A stretch of DNA of 52,540 nt from a virus. Below are positions 16,444-24,104 of the stretch, piece by piece. The DNA lies in IMG/VR virus record IMGVR_UViG_3300025703_000007, positions 1 through 52,540 of that record. One strand, 5' to 3'. The notes beneath the pieces are model-generated. The model was not told the origin of the DNA. It did no database searches and saw nothing but the letters and a program-made list of their open reading frames with translations. Every line of letters starts with the position of its first letter. Positions within the stretch are counted from its first letter, which is position 1. The position numbers were made by a program, and so were the translations under genes.

Positions 16444-16489
16444 AAACAAAGTCGTTGTGCTGTTATCTGCACTTTCGGAGATTACTAAC

Positions 16490-16807
16490 ATGAAAACCCT
16501 CGAACAACGCGTGAAATTTGATCACCATCTTCCTATCGGTGAGTCTCTCGTTCAATTCACATTAGAAGGCAAAACGCATCTCGCCCTGGTGAACATCGGC
16601 CCACGAGGGAAAGTCATGTGCCTACCGATGCCCAAGCCTGAAGACATGTACACAAGCTGGTGGTCAATCCGAGGTGACATGTCACGCTCCATCGGCAGCA
16701 TCATCGTATGGGCTTCCCAAAACGCTGACCTGATGGCGAAATTCAACGGTGAACCACTCGCTACCGTTGCTTTAGAACGGAAAAGTACAGTATCGGAAAC
16801 GGTATGA
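16490..16807 (+). CDS. Hypothetical early protein
   Basis: A 105-residue protein, MKTLEQRVKFDHHLPIGE. ATG 16490 has GGAG upstream; the frame is open further back but would overlap the previous gene. Strand-rich first half (SLVQFTLEGKTHLALVNIG) and a central TSWWSIRGDMSRSIGSIIVW block. Next gene starts in ATGA overlap. Function unknown. Confidence 0.6.
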   Translation: MKTLEQRVKFDHHLPIGESLVQFTLEGKTHLALVNIGPRGKVMCLPMPKPEDMYTSWWSIRGDMSRSIGSIIVWASQNADLMAKFNGEPLATVALERKSTVSETV

Positions 16808-16998
16808 AAACCAAAAATGTTCGCCGGGTCGTATGGGCAAACGAACACGAAGAAATAGTGCTAGTGCGCACAAATGAGCCTGAAGCTTTTCTTAAAGACG
16901 ACAAACTGCTTCAAATTGCGCATCATGTTTTTAAAAACCTTGATGGCAAAATAGGTAATGGCCAAATTATCATCATCCCGCACGGAGATAAATTATGA
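16804..16998 (+). CDS. Small hypothetical early protein
   Basis: A 64-residue protein, MKTKNVRRVVWANEHEEIV, coupled by ATGA to genes on both sides. It has a charged alpha/beta look (LLQIAHHVFKNLDGKIGNG, then QIIIIPHGDKL). A/T-rich codons. Function unknown. Confidence 0.55.
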   Translation: MKTKNVRRVVWANEHEEIVLVRTNEPEAFLKDDKLLQIAHHVFKNLDGKIGNGQIIIIPHGDKL

Positions 16999-17204
16999 AA
17001 ACCTCAAACCACTTAGTAGGCAAAGTAGTCGAAGTCACAGACCAAAATACTCCTACCTTCGGGTGGGTCGGTAAATGCGTTCGCTTAGTCGACAAACTAG
17101 AACCAAAAGTTTACACAATACGTTTCTGGTCACACGACAATGTATACGGTTCAATACCTTTGAATACTACACAATTCAAATTAAAGGACACCCCATCATG
17201 CTAA
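16995..17204 (+). CDS. Small hypothetical early protein, beta-barrel-like
   Basis: A 69-residue protein, MKTSNHLVGKVVEVTDQNTP. Strands with regularly spaced Val, Gly and aromatic residues (FGWVGKCVRLVDKLEP, VYTIRFWSHDNVYG) suggest a small SH3- or OB-like barrel. Begins in ATGA overlap with its neighbour. Function unknown. Confidence 0.55.
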   Translation: MKTSNHLVGKVVEVTDQNTPTFGWVGKCVRLVDKLEPKVYTIRFWSHDNVYGSIPLNTTQFKLKDTPSC

Positions 17205-17305
17205 CTCGAACCCAATTCGAATTTTGGATCTTCATCGGTACTTCTCTGGTCGCCACCGGTGCTTGGTCAGAGGCTCTCAAAACGCTCTTGCAGGCTCTCC
17301 GATGA
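17198..17305 (+). CDS. 35-residue membrane peptide
   Basis: A short frame, MLTRTQFEFWIFIGTSLVAT, with one hydrophobic segment and an amphipathic C terminus (SEALKTLLQALR). The ATG overlaps the end of the previous gene by 7 bases and the TGA overlaps the next ATG, so it is part of the coupled chain. Confidence 0.5.
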   Translation: MLTRTQFEFWIFIGTSLVATGAWSEALKTLLQALR

Positions 17306-17430
17306 GGTCGCAGGACATTGACTACGCCTGCCCGCTCGAACACTGCTGGCGGGCCGCAAATTGGTCCATCGACGATTCGATGCTCGTCTTCTGTGTTGTG
17401 GTCGGCATCGTTGCTTTTTTCTTCATCTGA
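17302..17430 (+). CDS. 42-residue membrane peptide
   Basis: A short frame, MRSQDIDYACPLEHCWRAAN, ending in a hydrophobic helix (MLVFCVVVGIVAFFFI) that runs to the stop. Acidic N terminus outside the membrane segment. It is the last gene of the early block, coupled by ATGA to 17198..17305. Possible inhibitor of a host membrane protein; nothing more can be said. Confidence 0.5.
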   Translation: MRSQDIDYACPLEHCWRAANWSIDDSMLVFCVVVGIVAFFFI

Positions 17431-17482
17431 CCACGCGATGCGGAATTTTGCATGCCGTTTCTTACATCTTGCAGAAAAAAGC

Positions 17483-17690
17483 GTAACACTGTAACGCATG
17501 TAACGCATGTAACACTCGTTTTCTCGGGAACTTTGCTGAGTAAGGTAACCAGATGTAACAGCCCTGTTTTTCTCTTTTTAACCTTAACATAAAGAAAGAT
17601 GTGTTACAGCGTTACAAGCCTCATAAGTTGTTGATTTCATTAAGCGTTTTGTGTAACACATCCTGCGTTACGGATGTGTTACTGCGTTAC
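17483..17690. repeat. GTAAC/GTTAC pentamer array, candidate replication origin
   Basis: The non-coding gap 17431-17686 and the last bases of the primase gene hold 12 copies of GTAAC or its complement. GTAAC starts at 17483, 17491, 17500, 17509, 17545, 17555 and 17653; GTTAC starts at 17603, 17611, 17667, 17678 and 17686. Spacings of 8, 9 or 11 bases recur. Less than one copy would be expected by chance in this length. It lies between the convergent early block and the primase-helicase gene. The rest of the gap is A/T-rich. Confidence 0.65.
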
Positions 17691-19852
17691 GTTTTTGACC
17701 AAACACGCAAGACACACCCGTTTTTACGTACAAGTTTGTGCTCGTACCCAAAACCACGCAAAATTGTGCAAATTCGATTAGAAACGGCCCGGTTCATCTC
17801 TTTTCCGATCAAACCGACCGCTCCGGCGAGCACATCGCTAGTCGAAAACAGTGTTTCGCCGTTTAAAACAGCCCCCGGAATCAGCTCGTTTGGTGCCTCT
17901 AACCATGCGTTAACGCGCTCATCCCAAGCATCGTTCATGGCGTAGGCGCCGTGCTCTGCGTTGGCTAGCTTTTCAGCCTCACGCCACGCGACGCCGCCCG
18001 CATGGATACTCGGTAACTTACCCTCGAAAAGTATCTTGCCTTCGGCCCAGAGCTGGCAGCAATCGCGCGTGATGGCTTCCACATCCGCGGCTTCGACGTG
18101 GAGCGGGAGCCAACGCCTGTTGCCAGTATCATCAGCCAGTATCTCGGTGCGGTTTGTGGTGCCGATGAATATCAAACGCCGTTTGAAGGTCGAGGGAAAC
18201 TCTTTGTATTTAGGCACCCACTTCTCGGTTTTACGCGCCACGAACTTCTTAATACCCTCAAGATCCCGTGTGTGGAGACCTGAGAGCTCTGCGATTTCCG
18301 CGATGAGCGCGCCGCGGAGCTTGCGCACCGTGTCATCCTCTTTTTCAGCGAGATCGATCTCGACAAAGAATTCCGGATCCGGCGACATCGCTTCGATTGC
18401 TGACGACTTCTTGATGCCTTGGGCCCCCTCGAAAATCGGCACCATGTCAGCCTTCACCCCCGGCTGCACCACGCGGCCGGCAAGCGCTGTCCAGGTGTAG
18501 AGCGAAACTGCACGCGTGTAGGGGGTGTCTTTGCAGCCAAGGTAGCTCTGCAAGAAACTCTCAACCCGTGGCACACCGTCCCAAACCAAGCTGCTGAGCC
18601 AAAGCTGCGCGCTGTCATATTTGTTTTGCGTCGCAACGAGCACCACGGCGTCGCGCACGAGATCCTTCGGTGCCGTTTTGAACCGCATGCGCTCGAGCGC
18701 GATACGCAGCTGCACGACGTCGGCATCCGTCATCGGGCGCCACTCATTGGTGTTAGGCCGAGCTACGGTGATCTCGTCACGGAATTCATCATGGCCGATC
18801 CGCAAGCCACAGAGATCTGGTCTGCCGACAGCCTTCACTGCGTTATCGACAGTGGCCAGGATCACACCAGATCGCTCGCGCACGAACGGCGGCAGCTCAG
18901 GAGGATCGCCCGCTTTTGGCGGCGCTGTGAGGTCGCTGAATGCGTTGGCGTCGATAGCAAGGCCATTGGAGCGTGCCTCCGCGACGGTGCGCAGCCAACG
19001 TGCTGTCGTGACCGCGCGGCCGGATTCTTTGCCGAAACCGAACCATTTGCTTTCGAGCAATTCACGGCCGGCGTACTTCAACCCACGTGCGCTGTACTCG
19101 TCCCACAGATCGAGGCCACGCCGATCGCCTTCGCATTCATGGTGCAGTGCCATGCCGGCGCCCATCCAAGAGCCCTCACTTATGCTCTTGGACATATAAG
19201 GGGCGTCAGGATCATGCCAATTCAATAGTTGGCGTAGGTCATCGTCGGTCAAGCCTTCCGGTTCGATGTCGCTGCGCACGTGGTCGTGCACTACGATGTC
19301 GTTTGAGCCGAAACGGGCGGCAAACAGCTCAGTGATGGCGCCGTTAACGTGGCTGAGCGTGTCCCAGCCGATAAGCTCAGCAGCCGGCGTCGGGCGCCCG
19401 GTCATCGTCAGGAAACCCTTGGAGCAGAAAACTTCGAAGCCCCACTGCTCTGCGCCAGCCCGCGACTTTTTGTCAGGCAGCACGCCCGTGAGAAACGCGT
19501 GGACACCTGCGCCCCTGGGTGAGTACTCGCTGTAGGTGTCCTCGGTAGCGGCCATCACCGCAGGATTGACGTTGCCCTCAGGATCTACGCAGGCATCGAA
19601 GTCGAGGCCCACGATGCCCCACTCAGGCGAGAGCGCCAGTCCTAAGCCTTGGTAACTGGGGTCGTCTCGCAGCGCGGCTTCGGCTTCATTGAACGTGGCC
19701 CAGTGTTGTCGATCCTCTGGTGAGCCCTGCACACCGCGGCGGCGCCGGCCGTTGGTGTAGTACGGCACCTTGCGAGGTTTGGGTTCGTCGGTGTGCTGTT
19801 CGAGCTTCCACAGTAACCATCCCTTGAGTGCCCGCAACTCAGCGGGGATCAA
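17687..19852 (-). CDS. Bifunctional primase-polymerase / VapE-type helicase
   Basis: A replication initiator-type primase-helicase. I chose TTG 19852 (LIPAELRALKGWLLWKLEQ) because GGAGAA lies six bases upstream; a TTG at 19909 lacks such a site. This gives 721 residues. The N-terminal PrimPol domain has GIVGLDFDACVDP with the catalytic Asp pair near residues 84 and 86 and SPRGAGVHAFL near 111. A PriCT-like linker (MSKSISEGSWMGAGMALHHE) follows. The C-terminal SF3/VapE domain has Walker A GAQGIKKS (about 474-482), Walker B ALIAEIAEL and the sensor GTTNR. It is the only large minus-strand gene in the early region and abuts the pentamer array. Confidence 0.85.
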   Translation of the reverse strand: MIPAELRALKGWLLWKLEQHTDEPKPRKVPYYTNGRRRRGVQGSPEDRQHWATFNEAEAALRDDPSYQGLGLALSPEWGIVGLDFDACVDPEGNVNPAVMAATEDTYSEYSPRGAGVHAFLTGVLPDKKSRAGAEQWGFEVFCSKGFLTMTGRPTPAAELIGWDTLSHVNGAITELFAARFGSNDIVVHDHVRSDIEPEGLTDDDLRQLLNWHDPDAPYMSKSISEGSWMGAGMALHHECEGDRRGLDLWDEYSARGLKYAGRELLESKWFGFGKESGRAVTTARWLRTVAEARSNGLAIDANAFSDLTAPPKAGDPPELPPFVRERSGVILATVDNAVKAVGRPDLCGLRIGHDEFRDEITVARPNTNEWRPMTDADVVQLRIALERMRFKTAPKDLVRDAVVLVATQNKYDSAQLWLSSLVWDGVPRVESFLQSYLGCKDTPYTRAVSLYTWTALAGRVVQPGVKADMVPIFEGAQGIKKSSAIEAMSPDPEFFVEIDLAEKEDDTVRKLRGALIAEIAELSGLHTRDLEGIKKFVARKTEKWVPKYKEFPSTFKRRLIFIGTTNRTEILADDTGNRRWLPLHVEAADVEAITRDCCQLWAEGKILFEGKLPSIHAGGVAWREAEKLANAEHGAYAMNDAWDERVNAWLEAPNELIPGAVLNGETLFSTSDVLAGAVGLIGKEMNRAVSNRICTILRGFGYEHKLVRKNGCVLRVWSKT

Positions 19853-19960
19853 AGGCACTTCTCCAACGAGGAGTGCATAGCGGATAGGATTTTCAAGAGA
19901 CGGCCCCAAGTCTTTCGTTGAGCGCCGCTCTTACGCTGACCGCGGCTTTAGCGGATCAGT

Positions 19961-19990
19961 AGGATAGCTCCTACGCCGCACTTGTATCAA
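19961..19990 (-). promoter_or_regulatory. Promoter of the primase-helicase gene
   Basis: Reading left, TTGATA (19990-19985) and TATCCT (19966-19961) are 18 bases apart. A half operator (GTATCAAG, 19984-19991) covers the -35 box. GTAGGA/TCCTAC around 19959-19974 can form a hairpin across the -10. The leader to the chosen start is about 100 bases; I see no other gene in 19853-20006. Confidence 0.5.
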
Positions 19991-20006
19991 GCGGTAAACC
20001 CGCGAC

Positions 20007-20288
20007 TTAAACCACGGGCTGATCGACCCAGATGTAGAGCACTTCGCCAGTGCAAAGGTCGGGGGAACTGATCGAAAGCGTGCCGTAATCCACACCCTCA
20101 ACGCTCAGCACCCCTGATGCGGGGATGCCGCGCTCACGCAAACGAGCCAGCAGCGCGATGCCGCGGTGCACCGGCTGGTTAGACAGTTTTGTTGGGTCTA
20201 GCGTGAGTGATATGACTGCAGGCTGCGTTAAAAGACGACCCGTGGCTGTGTCGCCAGCGCCGAGCATGTAAGGCGTGATCTCCTCCAT
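20007..20288 (-). CDS. Hypothetical protein in the regulator operon
   Basis: A 93-residue protein, MEEITPYMLGAGDTATGR, starting at 20288 in a TGATG overlap. It contains a beta-rich core (LLTQPAVISLTLDPTKL, VLSVEGVDYGTLSISS) and ends LYIWVDQPVV. It is the last of four coupled minus-strand genes headed by the HTH regulator. No family recognised. Confidence 0.55.
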   Translation of the reverse strand: MEEITPYMLGAGDTATGRLLTQPAVISLTLDPTKLSNQPVHRGIALLARLRERGIPASGVLSVEGVDYGTLSISSPDLCTGEVLYIWVDQPVV

Positions 20289-20512
20289 CAGTGCACGCCC
20301 TTGGCAGCTTCTAGGTTCGTGATCGCAGGCACTGTCATCACGAACGCAAGTGTCAGCTGGCACCCGTCATCGCTCTGCGTCACACTCATGGTGTCAACCT
20401 TCACGCGTGTCGATTTCTCGAGACTGAGCTGCACGAAGTTGACGAATTCCTCGACCAACTGCATAAGCTCGTTTTTCGGTAAGACGACTTGCAATAAGTG
20501 CTCAGGCAGCAT
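20288..20512 (-). CDS. Hypothetical protein, MLPE pair member A
   Basis: A 74-residue protein from ATG 20512 (MLPEHLLQVVLPKNELMQL), overlapping the previous gene by 11 bases. The layout (helix ELMQLVEEFVNFVQLSLEKS followed by strands RVKVDTMSVTQ and QLTLAFVMTV) is the same as in the next gene upstream, and both start MLPE, so the pair is probably a duplication. Function unknown. Confidence 0.5.
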   Translation of the reverse strand: MLPEHLLQVVLPKNELMQLVEEFVNFVQLSLEKSTRVKVDTMSVTQSDDGCQLTLAFVMTVPAITNLEAAKGVH

Positions 20513-20696
20513 CAGGTGCTTTCTTTCGGGCACCTGTGGTGATGTGAAACGTAGCACCAGTTACCCCGTCGTATTCGTGAAGGCTCAACACTTCTATACG
20601 CCCGTGCGCCGCTGGTTGATCGCGGTTGAGATGCACTTCAAGGATTTGGCACAAAGCCGCTTTACACAACGTGATCTCATTTGTTTCAGGCAGCAT
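20502..20696 (-). CDS. Hypothetical protein, MLPE pair member B
   Basis: A 64-residue protein from ATG 20696 (MLPETNEITLCKAALCQIL) in a TGATG overlap with the regulator stop. Helix LCKAALCQILEVHLNR, then strands RIEVLSLHEYDG and GATFHITTGARK. It resembles member A in order of elements and in the MLPE start. Function unknown; cotranslation with the regulator suggests a regulatory accessory. Confidence 0.5.
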   Translation of the reverse strand: MLPETNEITLCKAALCQILEVHLNRDQPAAHGRIEVLSLHEYDGVTGATFHITTGARKKAPDAA

Positions 20697-20986
20697 CAAA
20701 GCACTTCTCCCTTGGTGCAGCGCCTCGCGTACTCGCAACGCCTGCAGGTTTCGTTAAGCCCCATGCGCGAGAGGGGCGGCGTGAGCTTCATCGTCTCGCT
20801 TGCCTTCTCGATCTTGATGGCGAGTCCCGAGCTGATGCCGCGCCGGCCTTCAGCAACGTGACGCATTGAGCCACGAGATTTCTCCACGAGCGTGGAGAAG
20901 CGTTCTTGTTGTTCTCGAGTGAGCTTTTCCCATAGGGTGAGCAGTTTTTTGTTGAGATAGGGGGTTTTGGAGTTGATCACTTTCAT
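20696..20986 (-). CDS. Cro/YdaS-like HTH regulator with a C-terminal Cys cluster
   Basis: A 96-residue protein, MKVINSKTPYLNKKLLTLW. The segment GSMRHVAEGRRGISSGLAIK followed by IEKAS has the spacing of a Cro/YdaS-type helix-turn-helix, in which the basic loop and 'LAIKIEKA' form the recognition and support helices. The C terminus has CRRCEYARRC (C-x2-C-x5-C), which could bind zinc or an iron-sulphur cluster. The gene is transcribed away from the strongest early promoter, and variants of one palindrome lie on both sides of the divergent gap. It is therefore the best candidate for the protein that binds those sites. Confidence 0.65.
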   Translation of the reverse strand: MKVINSKTPYLNKKLLTLWEKLTREQQERFSTLVEKSRGSMRHVAEGRRGISSGLAIKIEKASETMKLTPPLSRMGLNETCRRCEYARRCTKGEVL

Positions 20987-20996
20987 GCGGCTTACT

Positions 20997-21010
20997 TTAG
21001 CACTTGATAC
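20997..21010. promoter_or_regulatory. Imperfect operator beside the HTH regulator start
   Basis: On the minus strand the site reads GTATCAAGTGCTAA, matching the 16196 operator at 12 of 14 positions. It lies 10 bases before the regulator ATG, where a bound protein would block its own expression. Confidence 0.5.
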
Positions 21011-21103
21011 AACTCTGGTCTAGGTCTACACTCTTTTTTCGTCGATCATCTGGCGATTCGAGGCACGTAGAACACGAGTCTCTTTTTTCTGCAAAAAAAT
21101 CAC

Positions 21104-21132
21104 TTGACAGACTTTTGTATCACGTGATACCT
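21104..21132 (+). promoter_or_regulatory. Strong early promoter with embedded palindromic operator
   Basis: TTGACA (21104-21109) and GATACC (21126-21131) are 16 bases apart. The perfect palindrome GTATCACGTGATAC (21117-21130) fills the spacer and overlaps the -10 box, the classic layout of a repressible promoter. It should drive 21173 and the long replication operon. The rest of the gap 20987-21172 has T- and A-rich tracts only. Confidence 0.7.
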
Positions 21133-21172
21133 TACAGCTCACAAACCCAGCAAGACAACCAGGAAAAAACAA

Positions 21173-21580
21173 ATGAGCAGCGTCTCAGTCACGATCACAT
21201 TCGGCTCAACCGAAGAGGCCATCACAGCCCTGGCAAAGCTTCGCCACCCTGATGGGCTACCTATCATATTGACGCCCAAAGACCCAAAGCTTGTCGAGTT
21301 AGCGGCCACGAAGGAAAAGCCCAAAGCTGCGGCTACCAAGCCTACTGCAGCACCAGCCGCTGCGCCCGAACCGAGCGCACCAGTTAATGCGGTTGATATC
21401 AGTGCTGTCAACGAAGCGATCGGCGCTGCACTTAAAGCAAACAAACGTGCTGAGGCAGTTTCTGCTTTGGCTGTTTATAAAGCTAAGACGGCGAAAGACT
21501 TGAAACCTGAAGATTACGCAGATTTCTTGAAAGAACTTGAGACGCAACTCAACCCACCGGCGGGTGATGACCTGACTTGA
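21173..21580 (+). CDS. Hypothetical early protein with Ala/Pro linker and acidic tail
   Basis: A 135-residue protein, MSSVSVTITFGSTEEAITAL, with AGGA upstream. A short alpha/beta N terminus is followed by an Ala/Pro/Lys-rich linker (residues about 45-68) and a helical C-terminal domain (VNEAIGAALKANKRAEAVSA, LKPEDYADFLKELETQL). It ends PPAGDDLT, an acidic tail shared with the DUF2800 and DUF2815 proteins downstream. As first gene of the replication operon it may be a recombination or replication accessory. No family recognised. Confidence 0.6.
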   Translation: MSSVSVTITFGSTEEAITALAKLRHPDGLPIILTPKDPKLVELAATKEKPKAAATKPTAAPAAAPEPSAPVNAVDISAVNEAIGAALKANKRAEAVSALAVYKAKTAKDLKPEDYADFLKELETQLNPPAGDDLT

Positions 21581-21586
21581 GAGATG

Positions 21587-21686
21587 CAGCCCTTACGGGC
21601 TGTTTGATGAGGGGGCAGTGCTATAGACACCGTGGGATGCCGGCTACTCCCAAACTGGTAGTAATGCCTGCCCTCTCTTCAAACAG
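21587..21686 (+). ncRNA. Structured leader upstream of 21701, attenuator-like
   Basis: CAGCCC (21587-21592) and GGGCTG (21597-21602) form a hairpin followed by TTTG. The 3' arm is shared with CTGTTTGA (21600-21607), which can instead pair perfectly with TCAAACAG (21679-21686). Inside the long helix, GGGCAG (21613-21618) pairs with CTGCCC (21668-21673), and smaller pairings (GGGA/TCCC) lie within. The two folds exclude each other. Function is inferred. Confidence 0.45.
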
Positions 21687-21700
21687 TCAAGGAGCACACG

Positions 21701-22465
21701 ATGACCACACTCATTGCTTATCACAACGACCCTGCAGTCAAAGCGAAGTACACAGCACGTTTTGCTGCGCATCGCGCTGCCGATGAAGTCATTCAAGGGC
21801 AGGGTTTCGAAAATGGCCGCGGATGTTTCGTGGGTTGCACCCTCGATGACTACAAGCACGCGCGTTTTCCGATCGAACTTGGGTGGCCTGAGTGGCTCGC
21901 CTTTCTTGCTGATCGGATCTTCGAAGGTTTACCGAAAAGTGAAGCACCCCAGTTCGGTACTGATTTGTTGGAAGCTGTTTCACCTGGCGTTGATCTCGAA
22001 CCAGTTAAGAACCGATTTCTAGTCACGATTCAACGCCGCAATCTCACACGTTTGGAAGGTAATAACGAACCTTACGCTATCCAGTGCCGCACCACTATTC
22101 AAAGCGTTATTGACTGGCTTCTTTCAAGCGACGAGTCGGCAACGGAGTCGGCGCGGTCGGCGCGGTCGGCAACGTGGTCGGTAGCGTGGTTAGCAACGGA
22201 GTCGGCAACGCGGTCGGCAGCGCGGTCGGCGCGGTCGGCGTGGTTAGCAACGGAGTCGGCAGCGGAGTCGGCAACGTGGTCGGCAGCGGAGTCGGCGCGG
22301 TCGGCAGCGGAGTTGGCGCGGTCGGCAACGCGGTCGGCAGCGGAGTCGGCGCAGTCGGCAGCGGAGTCGGCGCAGTCGGCAGCGGAGTCGGCGCAGTCGG
22401 CAGCGCAAAGAACTGAATCTCAACTACAACGCGATTCGTTGCTTTCAATTATTCGAGCACTTTGA
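21701..22465 (+). CDS. Hypothetical protein with a long Ser-Ala repeat tail
   Basis: A 254-residue protein, [20 protein letters not shown], with AAGGAG upstream. Residues 1-145 look globular and carry a DUF-like block ([20 protein letters not shown]) and a following [16 protein letters not shown] helix. Residues about 146-235 are almost only ESA, RSA, QSA and TWSA units, at the end as exact 7-residue repeats (ESAQSAA). The tail would form an alanine-rich helix. Similar N-terminal domains with variable SA tails occur in other phages; the function is not known to me. Confidence 0.6.
   Translation: MTTLIAYHNDPAVKAKYTARFAAHRAADEVIQGQGFENGRGCFVGCTLDDYKHARFPIELGWPEWLAFLADRIFEGLPKSEAPQFGTDLLEAVSPGVDLEPVKNRFLVTIQRRNLTRLEGNNEPYAIQCRTTIQSVIDWLLSSDESATESARSARSATWSVAWLATESATRSAARSARSAWLATESAAESATWSAAESARSAAELARSATRSAAESAQSAAESAQSAAESAQSAAQRTESQLQRDSLLSIIRAL
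22134..22410. repeat. GTCGGC-rich coding minisatellite, 21-bp units at the right end
   Basis: The stretch is built from GTCGGC-centred units in frame with 21701..22465. From about 22335 three consecutive units of exactly 21 bp are identical, coding SAQSAAE. Other frames on both strands stay open only because of this low complexity. Confidence 0.8.
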
Positions 22466-22686
22466 TGCCCATCAAAACTACTCACGTGCAAGATCGTTTA
22501 AGTGTCACGACCACGCTGACCGAAATGGTTCAAGCTTTCGAACAGCACCTTAAAGAAAAGTACCCTGATGTAGTGATTGACTTCATCCATGTGGTTAGCC
22601 ATAGCACTTCAGTCATGACAATTGAATGCGGAGACAACGGTCTCGTTGAAACGTTCGCATGCCGGCATCGCGCAAAAGGTAACTGA
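22465..22686 (+). CDS. Small hypothetical protein
   Basis: A 73-residue protein, [23 protein letters not shown] 22465 overlaps the previous stop in TGATG form. A helix (TEMVQAFEQHLKEKYPDV) is followed by strands (VIDFIHVVSHSTSVMTIECG). It ends one base before the DUF2800 gene. Function unknown. Confidence 0.6.
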   Translation: MPIKTTHVQDRLSVTTTLTEMVQAFEQHLKEKYPDVVIDFIHVVSHSTSVMTIECGDNGLVETFACRHRAKGN

Positions 22687-22687
22687 G

Positions 22688-24091
22688 ATGCCCGGCCTTC
22701 ACGCTCGTCTCTCACCTTCTGGCAGCAAACGCTGGCTCAAATGCGCCGGCAGCATCGTGCTCGAAAGCGCGTTTCCGAACACCAGCAACACCTACAGCGA
22801 TGACGGCACCGCGATGCACACGGTTGCAGCGATTTGTCTTGATCAGCTTTGTGAAGCTAGCTACTGGGTAGGCCAGGAAATCACCGTCAGCGATGCAGAT
22901 GAGCCGCTGCGTGAGGTGCTTTTCACCGAAGAAATGGCCGTCATCATGCAGGGCTACATCGACGCAGTGCGAGCACTCGCCGACGGCCACGCGCTTTTCG
23001 TTGAGCAACGCGTGGAATTTACCGAGTTTGTATTCCCCGGCAATGAAGCTGAGGAGATGATTCTCGAGCTCGTGGCACTCGGCAAGACACGCGGAGAGGC
23101 AGAGACGATTGTTCGTCAATTCGGAACTGCTGACGCGATCATTCTGCGTGGCGACGGTGAGATGATGCTTATCGACCTCAAGACGGGTTATCGCTACGTC
23201 GACGTGATACGAAGCAGCCAGCTCATGCTCTACGCACTCGGCGCGTACCGGATGTTTGACCTCACGCACACCATCACAAGTATTCGACTGATGATCTATC
23301 AGCCGCAGCACGGTGGTATGCGCGAGTGGGTTACCACGGTCGAGGACTTGATGGAATTCGCCGCCGAGGCTCGCGAAGCTGCGCAGAAGGTCGAGAGAGC
23401 CACTGCAGTGTTTTCGGCGATCCTGCCTGCTGAAGAAAAAACAGAGTGGGCCGCAATCTATCTGCACCCCCACCCCAACAAAGAGGACTGCTGGAAATGC
23501 CGCGCGATGGCGACATGCCCAGCCTACACCGCGATGGTCGTGGATACGGTTGGTGCGGATTTTGAAGTGATCATCGAGAACCCGGCTGTGCTTGCGCACG
23601 TGAGCAGGGAGGACAGCGCAGCTCTCAGCGCGATGATGAAAGCAACGGGCGCGATCGAGGACTGGATCACCGCGGTGCGCGCTGAGGTTGAACGCCGGCT
23701 ACTTGCCAACGTCGAGGTGCCGGACTTCGGGCTTGAGTTGGGTCGTGAAGGCAACCGCAAGTGGGATGACCCGACCAAGGCCGAGGATTACATGCGCAAG
23801 ACGCTGCGCTTGCCAATGGAGGTCGTCTATGACATGAAACTCATCAGCCCGACGTCGGCCGAGGAGCTGGCGCCAAAACTTAACAAAGACGGCATCGAAA
23901 TACCGCTAAAGCCTAGCGCGCCGGTACCGAAAATGAAGTTGCGGCAATGGGAAAAATTGAAGGTGCTGATCGCCCGCTCGCCGGCAGTCCCTTCAGTCAA
24001 ACCGTTGTCGCAAATCAAAGTCCTCTACAAACCCACGGCGCCCGATGCTGATGCTTTCGAAGTCATTGACGAGAACGCCGACCTAACCTGA
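22688..24091 (+). CDS. DUF2800 RecB/Cas4-like nuclease
   Basis: A 467-residue protein, MPGLHARLSPSGSKRWLKCA. The start at 22688 is one base after the previous stop. The N-terminal 'SPS.S.RWL.C.GS' and TYSDDGTAMHTVAA blocks, and the core GTADAIILRGDGEMMLIDLK, are those of DUF2800, a PD-(D/E)XK nuclease of the RecB/AddB type. Cys19 together with CWKCRAMATC gives four cysteines placed like the iron-sulphur ligands of AddB and Cas4 nucleases. The C terminus is a linker and an acidic end, DENADLT. It pairs with the DUF2815 gene downstream, a common phage replication/recombination pair. Confidence 0.8.
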   Translation: MPGLHARLSPSGSKRWLKCAGSIVLESAFPNTSNTYSDDGTAMHTVAAICLDQLCEASYWVGQEITVSDADEPLREVLFTEEMAVIMQGYIDAVRALADGHALFVEQRVEFTEFVFPGNEAEEMILELVALGKTRGEAETIVRQFGTADAIILRGDGEMMLIDLKTGYRYVDVIRSSQLMLYALGAYRMFDLTHTITSIRLMIYQPQHGGMREWVTTVEDLMEFAAEAREAAQKVERATAVFSAILPAEEKTEWAAIYLHPHPNKEDCWKCRAMATCPAYTAMVVDTVGADFEVIIENPAVLAHVSREDSAALSAMMKATGAIEDWITAVRAEVERRLLANVEVPDFGLELGREGNRKWDDPTKAEDYMRKTLRLPMEVVYDMKLISPTSAEELAPKLNKDGIEIPLKPSAPVPKMKLRQWEKLKVLIARSPAVPSVKPLSQIKVLYKPTAPDADAFEVIDENADLT

Positions 24092-24104
24092 ATGAAGGAA
24101 ACGT

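Noticed and set aside
22134-22410. CRISPR array
   Set aside because: The repeats are contiguous coding units without unique spacers.
22107-22448. Antisense and alternative-frame proline/valine-rich proteins over the SA repeat
   Set aside because: All frames stay open because of the low-complexity repeat; the plus-strand frame has the globular N terminus and ribosome-binding site.
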